Positions 11,299-22,629 of a stretch of DNA of 64,000 nucleotides are shown here, piece by piece. The notes below the pieces were generated by a model. The model had not been told where the DNA came from. It ran no database searches and saw nothing but the letters and a program-made list of their open reading frames with translations. Each line of letters opens with the position of its first letter. The stretch's first letter is position 1. The DNA is from Nymphalis io. Taxonomy: Eukaryota > Arthropoda > Insecta > Lepidoptera > Nymphalidae. The stretch covers positions 3,571,501-3,635,500 of the forward strand of contig NC_065894.1 of the NCBI RefSeq assembly GCF_905147045.1. Direction: 5' to 3'. Position numbers and translations under genes: made by a program.

Positions 11299-11575
11299 AC
11301 TACCTCGTTGGTCTAGTGGGTAGATATAAGGCCACAGACTCCGAGGTCCTGAGTTCAATTCCTGGGTCGGGTCAGTGAAAAGTTATTGGGTTTATCTGCC
11401 GAAAATTCTCAGAAGCAGCCAGGAGTTCCCATCGAATTATGAGAGCTAGGGAATAGAGTGTGCACAAGTGTGTGTGAAAACATACCCGTGTTTTATGTTT
11501 CTCTATAATATGTCCTGCGTAGGGCTTTGGGCAACCCATCTGGGAAGGTGAAACCCACTTATTCTATCTCCAAAA
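11299..11575 (+). mobile_element. SINE-C copy with intact tRNA-like head
   Basis: The best SINE-C head of the window: CTCGTTGGTCTAGTGGGTAG holds the box-A-like TGGTCTAGTGG, and CCTGAGTTCAATTCCTGGG the box-B-like GTTCAATTCC. The body continues with TTATTGGGTTTATCTGCCG, GAAGCAGCCAGGAG, ATTATGAGAGCTAGGGAATAG and the ATATGTCCTGCGTAGGGCTTTGGGC region. Compared with the copy at 41.9 kb the middle (the GTACACTCC...CGGTCGTGTC part) is deleted. Confidence 0.85.
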
Positions 11576-11579
11576 ACAA

Positions 11580-12870
11580 TACGTAGTAATCACAGGAAAA
11601 ACAGGTAATCGGCAAGGAAATCTGAGTTCTCAAGGTTGGTGACGCATTGACGATATAAGAAATGGTTAATACTGCTTACAGCACCGGTTTGAACATACAA
11701 CCTACGGTTAAGATTCTCTTTTTTCTGACCATTGGGCATTCTCGACTCGTAACTAAACTCACAACTTCTATTTCTACTATGAATGAACATGTTATTATTA
11801 TAATCTTAAAAAAAATATTTTTACGTACGAGTATACACCTCTATCATAAAGTTCATAGATTATTTATTTATTTAGGAACACCAACATGGCAGCAACAGTA
11901 TATACAGATTACAATACTTTAGTAATCCTATTTTCAAATATATTTAATAAAAATTGTATGTTTTATGGAAACCTATTTTAAAATCTATCTAGTTCTCATT
12001 ATAAAGTTCATTTAGTGGTTCGGCAACGTTAAGTAATATGCGAACTAGTTTCGCCCACGCCTTTCCACATAATTTCTTATTTAATTAACTTGCTACAAGC
12101 AAGTTTAAACGTAAACTGAATATTGAAACTGTGGGTGTTATAACATTTGATAGATTTTTTCGAACGAATTTAATATGTTGAAGAAAAAAGAAATATTTGA
12201 CAGAATAATATCATGTCAGTACTAATTCTAATTGAAATAAATCATTTTGCAATGATAACATAATGATGATTTAGACTAGTACAGTAATTGATACATTATA
12301 AAGCTCACAAATTTAATATCCAAAGTTCAATAAAAAAAAACATTTGAGAAGTCAGTTTACATTTACGAATCACCTCATTTTACGATACGATTTATACTTA
12401 GTTCCCTTAATAATAAAATGGTATTTATTTAAATATTCATACAATGGTCATTATTGTTTTAAAGCAAAATATTATTCAATCAAATATATCAATCAAATAG
12501 ATAATAATTTTTAAATCGTCATGTCATGTAGGATTAAATTGAATATAATGCTTATGTTAGTTCGACATGAAGAATATATCAAGAAAGACTGTCACGAAAC
12601 TCACTAGTTATTTATTTTTTTAAATAAAATACATACTCAACTAATTGGATTCCTCTTATGACAAATATTTGTATACATCATATTGAATCGGTGTTATTAA
12701 ATCTTGTTACTAAATATCTTCATCTTGTTACTAAAGATCTTCGAAATAAGACTTCCCGTACCAAATATTAATATCATAAGTATCATTAAATGTTACAATA
12801 CTCCAGAAATAATTATAGTCAAAGTTAGCTTCGCTCATTCTCTTAGAAACATATAAAGTATATTTCATAA
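11580..12870. other. AT-rich stretch with a possible Repeat-B scrap
   Basis: Bases 11628-11672 (TCTCAAGGTTGGTGACGCATTGACGATATAAG) look like the core of a Repeat-B copy on the plus strand; the rest of that copy is not recognisable. The remainder is AT-rich without features. Confidence 0.45.
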
Positions 12871-12874
12871 TCTA

Positions 12875-13115
12875 GCGACGCCAATGACATTGAGCAGAAA
12901 GACTAAAGCGTCCTCTTCTTGTCACCCTCTCCCGGTTTCCCTTTACAGGTAACCAGAATATGGAAACACAAGCTCACGCCTCGTATCGCGTGTAATTAAC
13001 CGCAACCCGCGTACCCGGTAATTAATTCGCAACACCACCCGCCACTGCGCTTGTCACATAAATTCCTCAAGTTCATATTATGCCTACCGAGGAGAAGGGT
13101 GACCATGACAATTAG
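12875..13115. other. GC-richer island, unidentified
   Basis: About 240 bases clearly richer in G and C than the flanks, containing CTCCCGGTTTCCC, CGCGTGTAATTAACCGCAACCCGCGTACCCGG and CACCACCCGCCACTGCGC. No open frame with coding character and no known repeat block was recognised. It may be a conserved noncoding element or an unrecognised repeat. AATTAACCG and AATTAATTCGC contain TAAT-type homeodomain cores, but these are too short to mean much. Confidence 0.4.
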
Positions 13116-13550
13116 GAAATCGCTTGAACGCGATATTTTTAAGAAAACTTACATAAATAAATATTAATTTCTAAATAAAAACGTATAAACATATATACTG
13201 ATAAAATATAATTAATAATTTCTGTGTTCAAAAATATTACAATTACATAAAAAAGTCACCGAAATGATCAACACTTCTAACATAAAATATTTATTCGTGG
13301 AAAAATAATTTCTACTATTTATTGGCAAATATATTATGTATCAATCCCTATATGTTATCTATAAATTCAAAACACAATTCTTCTACGGTCTATCATCTAT
13401 GTGTCTGCCAAGCGATGTGAGGATCGATCAAACTTTGATGCCTAAGTAGAGAGATATCTAGGCACACTAGTAATTCTGTGGAATCAGACATTGCTAGATG
13501 TAATATTATTAGAATAAAAATTATAAAGCATAGTCTCTTAAATTTAATGT
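13116..13550. other. AT-rich spacer
   Basis: Nothing recognised. Confidence 0.5.
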
Positions 13551-13554
13551 GTTG

Positions 13555-13812
13555 CTTTTTTATAGTATAGGTAGGCGAAAGAGCATATGGGCCACCTGAT
13601 GTTAAGTGGTCACCAACGCCCATAGACATTGGCATGGTAAGAAATGTTAACCATCGCTTACACCGCCAATGCGCCACCAACCTTGGGAACAAAGATATTA
13701 CGTCCCTTGTGCCTGTAATTGCACTGGCTCACTCACCCTTCAAACCAGAACACACCAATACCAAGTACTGCTGATTTGCGGTACCCAGTACCCAGACGAG
13801 CTTGAACCACTA
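13555..13812 (-). repeat. Repeat-B copy, well preserved
   Basis: The minus-strand copy with its A-rich end at 13555-13560. GGCCACCTGATGTTAAGTGG, CGCCAATGCGCCACC, AACCTTGGGAAC, GCCTGTAATTGCACTGG and CACCCTTCAAACCAGAAC are intact. The head is shortened: the GATATTC...CACC segment is missing and CCCAGACGAGCTTG remains. Confidence 0.88.
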
Positions 13813-13814
13813 AA

Positions 13815-16175
13815 ATAAGCTATCAAAAGCTACAATCATAATCACATATGATAGCTTTTACAAATATTAGTGATCTGAGATTGAATATGCAACATTACTT
13901 TAGTAGGTTACATTACATTTTACACAAATCAATTTTCATATAACCGTAGAAGTAGCGTTGAAGCCATATATATATACTTTTGAATAACTCCAAACTTATA
14001 CTTCATTTTTCGCACCAGATTCGACACAAAATGTTCTTTAGTGAGTTTTTCTCGAAAAACTTCTAGTTCCAGATGGAAATCGTGTCGACTTTCAGTCGAG
14101 CTGTGCCTAATTGTGGAATAACAGTTTGAGTTTTACTTGAAACTATTTTTAATTGTTCATTCAATCTTCTTTCCGAAGTTCAACGCTTTTCCCTTTATCT
14201 TCTCGTTAAGGATTCAGTTACTTTCGAGAGATATGCTAATCGACACTACACTAAAGACTTCTCTTGTTTATTTTCTATGAATCTTTAGTCACTTTGATAT
14301 GAAAAAGTGTGGAATGTAATCTGAAGTTAAAATTGTAAATTAGAGAAGTAGAGAGGCATGTCGTTTGTCGTCACGGCAATATAGACGATCTTACACTCAA
14401 CGCACGTGAATAGCTATTTCACACCACCCTCGATAGTTATTTTACTCGTGAAGCTATAAATATACATATATAAGCTCCCGTGTATTGAATCGTATGAAAT
14501 AAGCTACAAATCGTTCTTGTCAAGACCAGAGGAAAGGTTTGTCCAACAGAAGGATATTATATAAATTAAAAAGAAGCTATGACTATATTTCGAATATTCA
14601 CCGAATTTCCTGTAGTTGCACGTACAAACAGATAAACCAACAAACGTAGATGATTGTTTTTAATTTAACAATATATCATATTTTTATATTTCGGCAATAA
14701 CTCTAGCAAAATTCGAAAATCGATACAAACAATATATGAAGCTTCAAAAATGCTAAAAACATATTTAAGTCCGTTAAGTTTTTAAACAATACTTCAAAGC
14801 CAATGTATAATCACATGAGAGTGGTGACTTTCTCATTCATGAAATAAAAATATATTGAAATAAAAGTTTTATCACAATAAACATTACAAACATGATTTCC
14901 TTTGTAGGATGCGCAACTTTAAGCGTAAGCCTTACTTGACAATGTTAATCATGAAGACAAATACAAAATGTAAACGGTTTTGTTTTTTCTGGTGTTCTTT
15001 TGTGAAACGTGTCTTTTGTTGAACGCTGAGAAGCGTTGTAACAAAACTTCACGGTATTTTAAAATAAATAGTAAAAGAAAACTGTTCTATTATAGTTAAA
15101 GAGAAAAGGCAATGAAAACAGTGCGAAAAAACCAGTCTGCTGTTGTTAAAAATACCAACATTTTAAAGTTGCAACGCTTCGAAAATTTTATAAAGTTAAA
15201 AAAGATTGCTTAAAAAATTAGACTTAAGTTTTCCATGTAATTATAACATTCGTTTTGTATTATTTAAATTTAATGTAATAAGGAAATGAGAAATTAATTA
15301 AATAATGACCCGAATAATTTCGAATTATTAAATCAGTATTATTTCTTCTTCATCCATCACAGCTCCCATTGTATCATATCTTATTTTTCAGTCATGCCAT
15401 CAAATTTATAACATTGATAAGGCTCAATTATTTTCAAAGCTGGTTAATATTTACAATTTGTTCCTTTGACCACAAATCGTATAGAGAAGTTTAGAAGTTT
15501 TATATTAGAAATTGTTTAAATTAATTAGAATTCAACGATAAATTACATACACAAATTTCCAAAACGGTTGATACACACAACTTTTCAGAATACAGTGACT
15601 GGGCGACTGTCGGAACTTATAAAAAATGAAAGAACGTATTACCATTGTGCTTATTATTATATATATTTGCAAATGCAACAAAAGAGTCTCAATTGATTTT
15701 ATTGATGAAATGTTTTATCTATATTATACCTAGTGTATAATGACCCATGTCCCCTTCATTGACCGAACATTAATAAAATTGTCTCGCGTATTTGATATTT
15801 TAAATTATCTCTTAAACTATGCAACCAAAAAACAAACTGTAAAAAATGAATTTTATCTAAATAAAATTTCTTTAGTAATAAAGCAATTTTTTTTTTTAAT
15901 AGACGAATAGAAATATCACTCAATAGATTACGACACGGTCGTGGCTCCATACCTATGTCTTATTATCTCTTTAACCATTGGTCCAAATTATATGCAGTGA
16001 GAGAGAAGTATTTTATTTTAAACAATTCAGACGATAAGCTTACTTATTTTGATAATAAGTCATCATTGTTAATAATATGATCAATAAACATGACTAACGA
16101 TTTAAATTATTTTTTAATGTAAAAAAAACTACTTTTTGTGTCTTAAATATAAAAGTTAGACATATGTTGTTGCTG
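13815..16175. other. Repeat-poor AT-rich stretch
   Basis: About 2.3 kb without a recognised repeat family or coding frame. Short inverted repeats occur at 13814-13823/13850-13859 and at 14084-14098, both too short to interpret. Bases 14340-14460 are mildly GC-richer. Confidence 0.5.
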
Positions 16176-16180
16176 ACTTT

Positions 16181-16484
16181 TTTACTTACTCTAGAACTCA
16201 ATCATATATCTCTCACCGTTAAAGCTGCGCTCGTAAGAAACGTTTTTGTTCGACCGTTTTTTCTCTAACTTACTTTGCAAATTTCACTACCACGAACTAT
16301 TCGTTTCATTTTTCGCGTTAATATATAGCCTATGACACTCACAAATAATGTGGTTTTCTGTTGGTAAAAGAATTTTCGAAATCGGTTAAGTAGATCCAGA
16401 GATTATTCCCTACCCCAACCAACCCCCCAATACCCCAACCTCATAAACTTACAAACTTTACCTCTTTATAATATTAATATAGAT
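16181..16484 (+). repeat. Unidentified dispersed repeat (family X), larger copy
   Basis: The first about 177 bases (16181-16357) recur as an inverted copy at 17114-17295. It continues with ATGTGGTTTTCTGTTGG, GAATTTTCGAAATCGG and a C-rich AACCAACCCCCC stretch, and ends CTTTATAATATTAATATAG. That end and the 'statement-like' GAAATCGG...GATTA region resemble a class of non-autonomous, possibly Helitron-like, lepidopteran repeats. This assignment is a resemblance only. Confidence 0.55.
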
Positions 16485-16499
16485 ATCTACACTATTTAT

Positions 16500-16960
16500 C
16501 TGGTCATCATTGAATTTTCCATATACGTTGTCAGGGATTAATTGGGATTGTCTATGTATTTTTCTTTATAAAAGACATAGACATATATATATACTTATAA
16601 TAAGACAGAACGGAAATGACAATGAACGCTAATTGACAGGAGAAAAGAGCTTGCTTAGAACCCTTCACCGATTAATTTACGGTTGCAATTGATTCCAGCA
16701 CGTTGATCCAGAGAAATATCATTTTCATGTGGCAAAAATCTAATTATATTATTAAGCACGTGATATTGACCATAGTAAAGAAAAAAAGTCGGAGCGAATG
16801 TCTGAAAGTAACTAACTTTTGTTGGAATTTGGTACTGGGAAGTTAGAGCCCAGCCTTATTCTCACACTGATTTGTGGTGGATATCGTCGATAAGAGAACA
16901 GTTAAGCAACCACAGAACAGCACGAATATAATTTGTTCTCTCAATGACAAATATATAATT
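16500..16960. other. AT-rich spacer
   Basis: No family recognised. A short hairpin (TGTCTATGT / ACATAGACA) lies at 16551-16587. Confidence 0.45.
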
Positions 16961-16962
16961 TT

Positions 16963-17426
16963 TTCTTTTATAGGTGGTCGGACGGGCAAATGGGCCACCA
17001 GATGTTAAGCGGTTACCACCGCCGATAGACATTGGCAATGCAAGAAATATTCTATATATACCCATTCTTTAAATTTCCCATGCGCCACCAACGTTGGGAA
17101 CGAAGGTCTTATGTCTTAACCACATTATTTGTGAGTGTCATAGGCTATATATTAACGCGAAAAATGAAAAGACTATTTCGTTGTAGTGAAATTTGCAAAG
17201 TAAGTTGGAGAAAAAACGGTCGAACAAAAACGTTTCTTACGAACGCAGCCTTAACGGTGAGAGATATATGATTGAGTTCTAGAGTAAGTAAAAAGTTATG
17301 CCTGTTGTTACACTAGCCTATTCCCCTTCAAACCGGAACGCAACAATACCAAGTATTGCTGCTTAGCGGTATAATATCTGATGAGTGGCTGGTACCTACC
17401 CAAACGGCTGTGCACAAAACATTTGT
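16963..17426 (-). repeat. Repeat-B copy interrupted by family X
   Basis: A minus-strand Repeat-B: GGGCCACCAGATGTTAAGCGG and CCGATAGACATTGGCAATG, then ATGCGCCACCAACGTTGGGAACG, are followed by 182 foreign bases (17114-17295). The copy resumes with GCCTGTTGTTACACTAGCC, CCCTTCAAACCGGAACGCAAC and GCGGTATAATATCTGATGAGTGG. TTATG flanks the insert on both sides (17109-17113 and 17296-17300), possibly a 5-bp target duplication. Confidence 0.85.
17114..17295 (-). repeat. Family X copy inserted in Repeat-B
   Basis: On the minus strand this is nearly identical to 16181-16357, including CTAGAACTCAATCATATATC, the AACGTTTTTGTTCGACCG block and CATAGGCTATATATT read in reverse. It ends abruptly where the longer copy goes on. 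The 79-residue frame over this piece is fortuitous. Confidence 0.8.
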
Positions 17427-17429
17427 AAT

Positions 17430-17925
17430 AACTTAATACTATTTAATAATATAAATTATATTAAATATCCTTATAGAATCTTATGTCTACTACATTAATT
17501 TGATAAAAAAGCGGACAAAAAATCCTAGTTATGATATGAGTATGAGATAATATCACATTAATTTCACGAAATGTCTATCAAATATATATGGATTGGTCAA
17601 CCTACACGATATTACGCAGTCCAAATTGCTTACGCACACTCGAAAACTCTTTTGTCTGTGATATGACTCTTGTATAAAATATTCATAAGGGCTAATATCG
17701 CTTAATTTGCAATAAGAATAACTGAAAATTGTAATTTGTCATGCTACATTTGACATTCCCAGACATTAATGGCAGACGTGTCAACGGTTATGGGAAATTA
17801 GGTCGCTCTGTTTTGAGGAATTAAATTTATACATTAAAAAAATGCTTGAAATAAATTACCATTATCCTTTTGATATTCGCTTAAAAATCTTATGAACTTC
17901 TCAAACAAAAAACTTTTACTTATTG
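17430..17925. other. AT-rich spacer
   Basis: Nothing recognised. Confidence 0.5.
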
Positions 17926-17930
17926 ATAGT

Positions 17931-18152
17931 AGAGGTAGGTAGTGCTGTCTGGGTACGTACCACTCATTCATCACATATTCTACCACTTAACAATAATACG
18001 TTCTATTGTTATGTTCCAGGGTGAGTATGAACTACATACTATAGACACAAGGGATGTGACATCTTAGTTCTGAAGATTGGTGGCGCATTGGCGATGTAAG
18101 AGAATGGTTAATATTTCTTTAAGTGACAATGGCTCTGTGCGGAGGTGACCAC
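17931..18152 (+). repeat. Repeat-B copy, 3'-shortened
   Basis: Forward copy with CTGTCTGGGTACGTACCACTC, CATATTCTACC, the GATTGGTGGCGCATTGGCGATGTAAG block and GGTGACCACTCACC. The poly-A end and the CAGGTGGCCC tail are missing. Confidence 0.8.
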
Positions 18153-18159
18153 TCACCAC

Positions 18160-18420
18160 ATTTATCAAAAAGAAAAGTATTTACCGGCAAGAAATTTGGC
18201 TTAGCATTTACGAATAACTCAATCATGTGCAATCAAATCCATGCATCCAGCCATGCATCAATCAAAATGAATATAAAAAAATATATTGGGCAACATTTTA
18301 AAATATTAAACAAATGTCATATTCACGATTAATTCCAATCTGTCTAACATGCCTTAACATGGTACTATGTATTTTTTTTCCACTAGGGCAAGATTACGAT
18401 TATATATATTATATTACAAG

Positions 18421-18458
<38 letters not shown>

Positions 18459-19045
18459 ATCTGTAGCTCATTCAAACGAACATGAATTGATTCAGATAAA
18501 CATTTTTCGAGTCATTGAATGTTTCGTCTAGCAAAAAAAATAAAGCCAATCGGTTGTCGAAAACTGAATAAACATCCAAGTAAAGATGGAATCGAAAAAC
18601 TCAAGAATCGAAAATTGTTTTAGGGTGCGTATTTTACCTCAAAAGTTTTGATGGATTTCACGACAGCGGCATGCCGTGTATGTTTTTGATTTGAAAGAAC
18701 ACGGAGCCTATCAGGCCTTTAATAATTTAATATACGAAATAAATCAATTTCACGTCTCGAAATACTTTGGTTCGGAAATAGCAATTATTGTGTTTCTTCA
18801 TATTTTTATTGTTTTTATTGGTTTTCTTTAACAAGCCATCGATTCAACAACTCAAAAAGTAAGAAAGAATTTCTATTCAGAGATTATTTTAGAATTGTTG
18901 TACGCATTACTAGAACGAACTTGGATTGTGTGTTTTGCACGTTTGATCATAAGCGAGTAAAATATTTTAACAGAAAAAGTTTTTTAGATATTACTTAAAA
19001 TACACACACGCAGTTAGATTAACTGCTTCAAAATTTATTTAGCGG
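18160..19045. other. AT-rich stretch with a TA microsatellite
   Basis: Contains the TA dinucleotide run at 18423-18456. No coding or transposon signal otherwise recognised. Confidence 0.55.
18423..18456. repeat. (TA)n microsatellite
   Basis: An uninterrupted run of about 17 TA units, preceded by shorter TA-rich pieces from 18400. Confidence 0.95.
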
Positions 19046-19049
19046 TTTT

Positions 19050-19379
19050 AAACGTTGCAACAGTACAGTACAGTAACAGCCTGTTAATGTCCCACTGCTG
19101 GGCTAAGGCCTCCTCTCCCTTTTGAGGAGAAGGTTTGGAGCTTATTCCACCACGCTGCTCCAATGCGGGTTGGTAGAATACACATGTGGCAGAATTTTAA
19201 TGAAATTAGACACATGCAGGTTTCCTCACGATGTTTTCCTTCACCGTTAAGCACGAGATGAATTATAAACATAAATTAAGCACATGAAAATTCAGTGGTG
19301 CTTGCCCGGGTTTGAACCCACGATTATTGGTTAAGATTCACGCGTTCTTACCACTAGGCCATCTCGGCAAACGTTGCAA
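19050..19379 (-). mobile_element. SINE-A, full-length with 11-bp target duplication
   Basis: A complete minus-strand SINE-A (19061-19368, 308 bp) flanked by AAACGTTGCAA at 19050-19060 and 19369-19379. Read in its own direction: GCCGAGATGGCCTAGTGGTA (box-A region), GGGTTCAAACCCGGG (box B), the body CATCGTGAGGAAACC and GCGTGGTGGAATAAGC, and the tail GGCCTTAGCCCAGCAGTGGG, ending in TACTG pentamers. The perfect duplication marks a target-primed retrotransposition that is fairly recent. The ATG-started frame inside it is not a gene. Confidence 0.97.
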
Positions 19380-19720
19380 TGAATCAGATAAGTTTAGAAT
19401 GTTAAACATAGCTTTATATATCTAGAAAGCATAATGTTCGTAACTACTGACACCAATTTAAATTAGAAATAGTTCGGTAAGAGGTTTAGCAGTAAACTAA
19501 ACGTAAATAATATCTCCTGAGCAATCTGACAGTGAACAGCTTAAATCGCTGAAAATTGATATTTCATAATTAATCAACATATATATGTATAGGTCACAGA
19601 GAAATGTAATTTAGAAATTCAAACTAGAGGTGCGGCATTTAGTTTTAATGTTTATATTATTGGATGTTAGTTTTGTATTACTAATATTTCTTATATATAA
19701 CTGTGTTTTTGGAAAAGTGA
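19380..19720. other. AT-rich spacer
   Basis: Nothing recognised. Confidence 0.5.
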
Positions 19721-19724
19721 TTAA

Positions 19725-19930
19725 CTTACAATGCTAGACCTGAGGTCTCGAGTTCAGATCAATAGAAAAATTGTACTAAAAAGAATATAGTAGCGGCCCG
19801 CATTCTAGAAATTTGCAGTCCTACGCCTGAACCCTTTTCGTTCGTGTTAGATTTGCCATCTCATATTATTATAAAAGTGAGATAGTAGAAAGCGCACTTC
19901 TGTTTCAGGAAATATACTACTACTTTAATA
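19725..19930 (+). mobile_element. SINE-C, decayed copy
   Basis: Recognisable by CTGAGGTCTCGAGTTCAGATC (box-B region), then GTAGCGGCCCGCATTC, TACGCCTGAACCC, the GTGTTAGATTTGCCATCTCAT block and AAGCGCACTTCTG. Box A is lost. Confidence 0.6.
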
Positions 19931-20242
19931 TTCCCAGTGCAGTCTCTCTTGATAATGGCAGAAATTTTATATATAAAACATTTTTTTATAGCTATTAATA
20001 TTGAAGAGTAGTGATTGTTGAACTACAAAAGAAGCCTGCCTTACCACATAATATGTAATTAAGGAGCTAAGTCTCGAGATATATATTTTATATGAAAACC
20101 TTTATACCCTAAGAGTATACATACCACATAAGTAAAAACCAATATGGCAAACTGTAAAAAACTTTAACGCGGTATTATGAGAACGCAGGGCATAGCTAGT
20201 TAAATACCAGTATTTACAAAATATGTGGTAATTTTTCACCGA

Positions 20243-20370
20243 CATATGTGAGTTTCCTCACGATGTTTTCCTTCACATCTGAACACGAGCTTATAATATG
20301 ATATTGAGAAAACATGATAATTGCCTGGGTTTGAACCCACAACCATGGGCCAGTACTCAAATACATTAGG
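20243..20370 (-). mobile_element. SINE-A, decayed head half
   Basis: Minus-strand copy: GGGTTTGAACCCACAACC holds box B, GTTTCCTCACGATGTTTTCC is the conserved body block. The tail half is absent and the middle has substitutions. Confidence 0.7.
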
Positions 20371-20374
20371 GATG

Positions 20375-20860
20375 TTATGATACGTCATTCATCAAGACTC
20401 GATTTCTTGATGTTTTTAATTTTTATCAATTACAATAACAGTACCACAGGTACTTTAATAAATAATTTGTTATAAGAAAATATATTTATTGCATTTTTTT
20501 CCGAATATTCACCTATATAAATAAACTTAAAAATAAAAACTAAACTTATCTAAATACAAAATTTGAAACAAATCGTTAGAACCATTTCCGAGACACAGTA
20601 AATAAATTTATAATGTACATATTTACAATCATTGCTCATTTAATATTATAAGTGAAACCTTAATAAAAACATAATAAGCGTATAAAATTATTATTATATT
20701 CAAAAAAAGATAATCTAAAAGCAAATAACATTACAATTTAATTAACAACCCAACATTATCATGATACCAAAGATAAAAAGAAAATTATTCCTAATAAAAC
20801 CTTACAAAGAGGTCTTCCGAATTTCCTAAAGTCATCCTACTTCATCTATATCTGAAACCG
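20375..20860. other. AT-rich spacer
   Basis: Very AT-rich, nothing recognised. Confidence 0.5.
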
Positions 20861-20869
20861 CTGTCTTTG

Positions 20870-21090
20870 ACATTACAAAGGGCCGAGGGGCTCCATCAGA
20901 TAATCTCGGCAGTCAAAAGAAGTGTAATTTTCAAGGCTATGCCATTGTCGCGGATCGTAAGCCGAGCCCGTCACGCTCGTACGAGCATCGAAAGTCGAAA
21001 ATCCGTGAAATATTCAGATTGTTATGAATCCATCTGGTTCTTTGATACGTATTTATAAATGCAGACACGTGGAACATGATCGGATAGCTC
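20870..21090 (+). repeat. Unidentified dispersed repeat (family Y), copy 1
   Basis: About 220 bases that recur inverted at 39.65-39.86 kb. Shared blocks include GCTCCATCAGATAATCTC, TCACGCTCGTACGAGCATC, AAAGTCGAAAATCCGTGAAA, TATTTATAAATGCAGACACG and TGGAACATGATCGGATA. It is GC-richer than its flanks. A 63-codon frame (20867-21058) crosses it but is not obviously coding, and the other copy does not keep it. Confidence 0.7.
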
Positions 21091-21094
21091 TTTG

Positions 21095-21475
21095 TTCGAA
21101 AACGCGATCAAGTGTGGTCCGAACTGAAAATTAGATTTTCTCAACAAAGAGTATGAATGTACTATATAAATTGCTTTCGTCATCAAATGAGATAAAATAA
21201 TATCATTATCGTATATTTGATTGGAATTAATTTGCTACAGAGAAAGTGGAGGAAATTAAAATTTTATGATACGCCGAAACGAAAATCGAATGAAATAATT
21301 ACTAGCAAAAATTATAACTTTAGCCCGTAGCTACTTGCATTCTTTATTAGCAAATATAATAACAGAAATGAACATCAAAATCTAAAATTATTAGATAAGC
21401 TTTATGTAAAAATAACTTTTTGAGACTACAGTTGAAAGTTGCTCCAATTATTTAATATTTGTTTTGTACTCATTA
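21095..21475. other. AT-rich spacer
   Basis: Nothing recognised. Confidence 0.5.
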
Positions 21476-21477
21476 AC

Positions 21478-21546
21478 CTCAACCTTCTCCTCAAAAAGTG
21501 AGAGGAGGCCTTTAGCCCAGCAATGAGACATTCACAGGCTGTTACG
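21478..21546 (+). mobile_element. SINE-A tail fragment
   Basis: Only the last 69 bases: AACCTTCTCCTC, GAGAGGAGGCCTTTAGCCCAGC, GAGACATTCACAGGCTGTTAC. It is a strongly 5'-truncated copy. Confidence 0.88.
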
Positions 21547-21676
21547 GATTGTACTCATACTAAGTATCTACCTAAGTATCATTTTACGTTAATTTGAATT
21601 TTTAATTCACATCAAAAATTAAAAATATTACTTATGTCATAATTTTTTTATATTTATTTGAGTGTAAACGATAATA

Positions 21677-21887
21677 AAGCGCTTTGAATCCACATTCATT
21701 ATTCGCACTGCGAAACAGTAGAATGCTTTGTCTGAGTCCGTATTTCCTAATAGGTACAACGTTGGTGTCTTCAAATCCAAAGTGAACAGGCCTCTTTTAG
21801 GCAAGCGTGCTACATCTTAGAACGTGTCGATGCTGAAGATCAGGCAAGTCAACGGTCAAACGCTTGCCTGTTAAATTGAAAAAAAAA
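21677..21887 (+). pseudogene. CR1/jockey-type LINE, C-terminal end and 3' tail
   Basis: One frame reads RFESTFIIRTAKQ-stop-NALSESVFPNRYNVGVFKSKVNRPLLGKRATS and ends at TAG 21818-21820. This matches the usual C-terminus of a CR1/jockey-like reverse transcriptase, where the block is RFGNSFL.RTAKEWNSLP..VFP..YN...FK..VNR.L.GKR. An in-frame stop replaces the EW of that block. The tail after the stop (to 21878) holds GATCAGGCAAGTCAACGGTC and CGCTTGCCTG and finishes in an A-run. The rest of the element is lost by 5' truncation. Confidence 0.8.
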
Positions 21888-21889
21888 CT

Positions 21890-22305
21890 CAGAAATTACA
21901 AAATTAATATGCAACTTTCATATTAATTTAATTTATAGTTATAGGACTTCTTAATATCTTCAATATTCTTTTAGGTATAGCTTAATATTCCGATGTAGTG
22001 TTATAGAAAATTTAAGTCTGAATTGTTATATTGTCCACGATAGTATGTATATACCTATCGCTTATAATTTATTTACTGTAACCACTGTAATCATTTTTAT
22101 TGTTAAAAGAAAGAAAACAATAATTACACGTGTAGTTTAGTTTAATTGTCACAAAGTATAAATAATTATCGAAATAAAATAACATATTAAGTTTAAACGC
22201 TGTTGATAAATATTTCTAACAATAAATCTTTTCAATTCCAGTAATTTTAGAAATGTTACGAGATATTTTAAATACATAAAAATTATGGAGGTCGTGTTGT
22301 ACTAT
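21890..22305. other. AT-rich spacer
   Basis: Nothing recognised. Confidence 0.5.
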
Positions 22306-22307
22306 AG

Positions 22308-22594
22308 TTTTTTTTTATAGATTAGGAAGGCGGACGAGCATATGGGCCACCTGATGGTAACTGATCACCAACGCCCATAGACATTGGCATGTAAGAAATG
22401 TTACCCATCGCTTACATCACCAATGCGCCACCAACCTTGGGAACTAAGATGTTATGTCCCTTGTGCCTGTAATTACACTGGCTACCTCACCCTTCAAACC
22501 GGAACACAACAATACCAAGTACTGCTGTTTTGCGGTAGAATATCTGATGAGTGGGTGGTACCTACCCAGACGAACTTGCACAAAGCTCTACCAC

Positions 22595-22598
<4 letters not shown>
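22308..22598 (-). repeat. Repeat-B, full-length copy
   Basis: One of the best copies. On the minus strand it runs from CTGGTGGTAGAGCTTTGTGC through GTCTGGGTAGGTACCACCC, GATATTCTACCGCAAAACAG, TTTGAAGGGTGAGGTAGCC, CCCAAGGTTGGTGGCGCATTG, TACCATCAGGTGGCCCATATG and GCTCGTCCGCC to an A-rich end (22309-22317 as T-run). The head abuts a TA microsatellite. No target duplication is evident. Confidence 0.95.

Positions 22599-22625
<27 letters not shown>
22597..22625. repeat. (TA)n microsatellite abutting Repeat-B
   Basis: About 14 TA units directly after the Repeat-B head. Confidence 0.93.
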
Positions 22626-22629
22626 GTGT

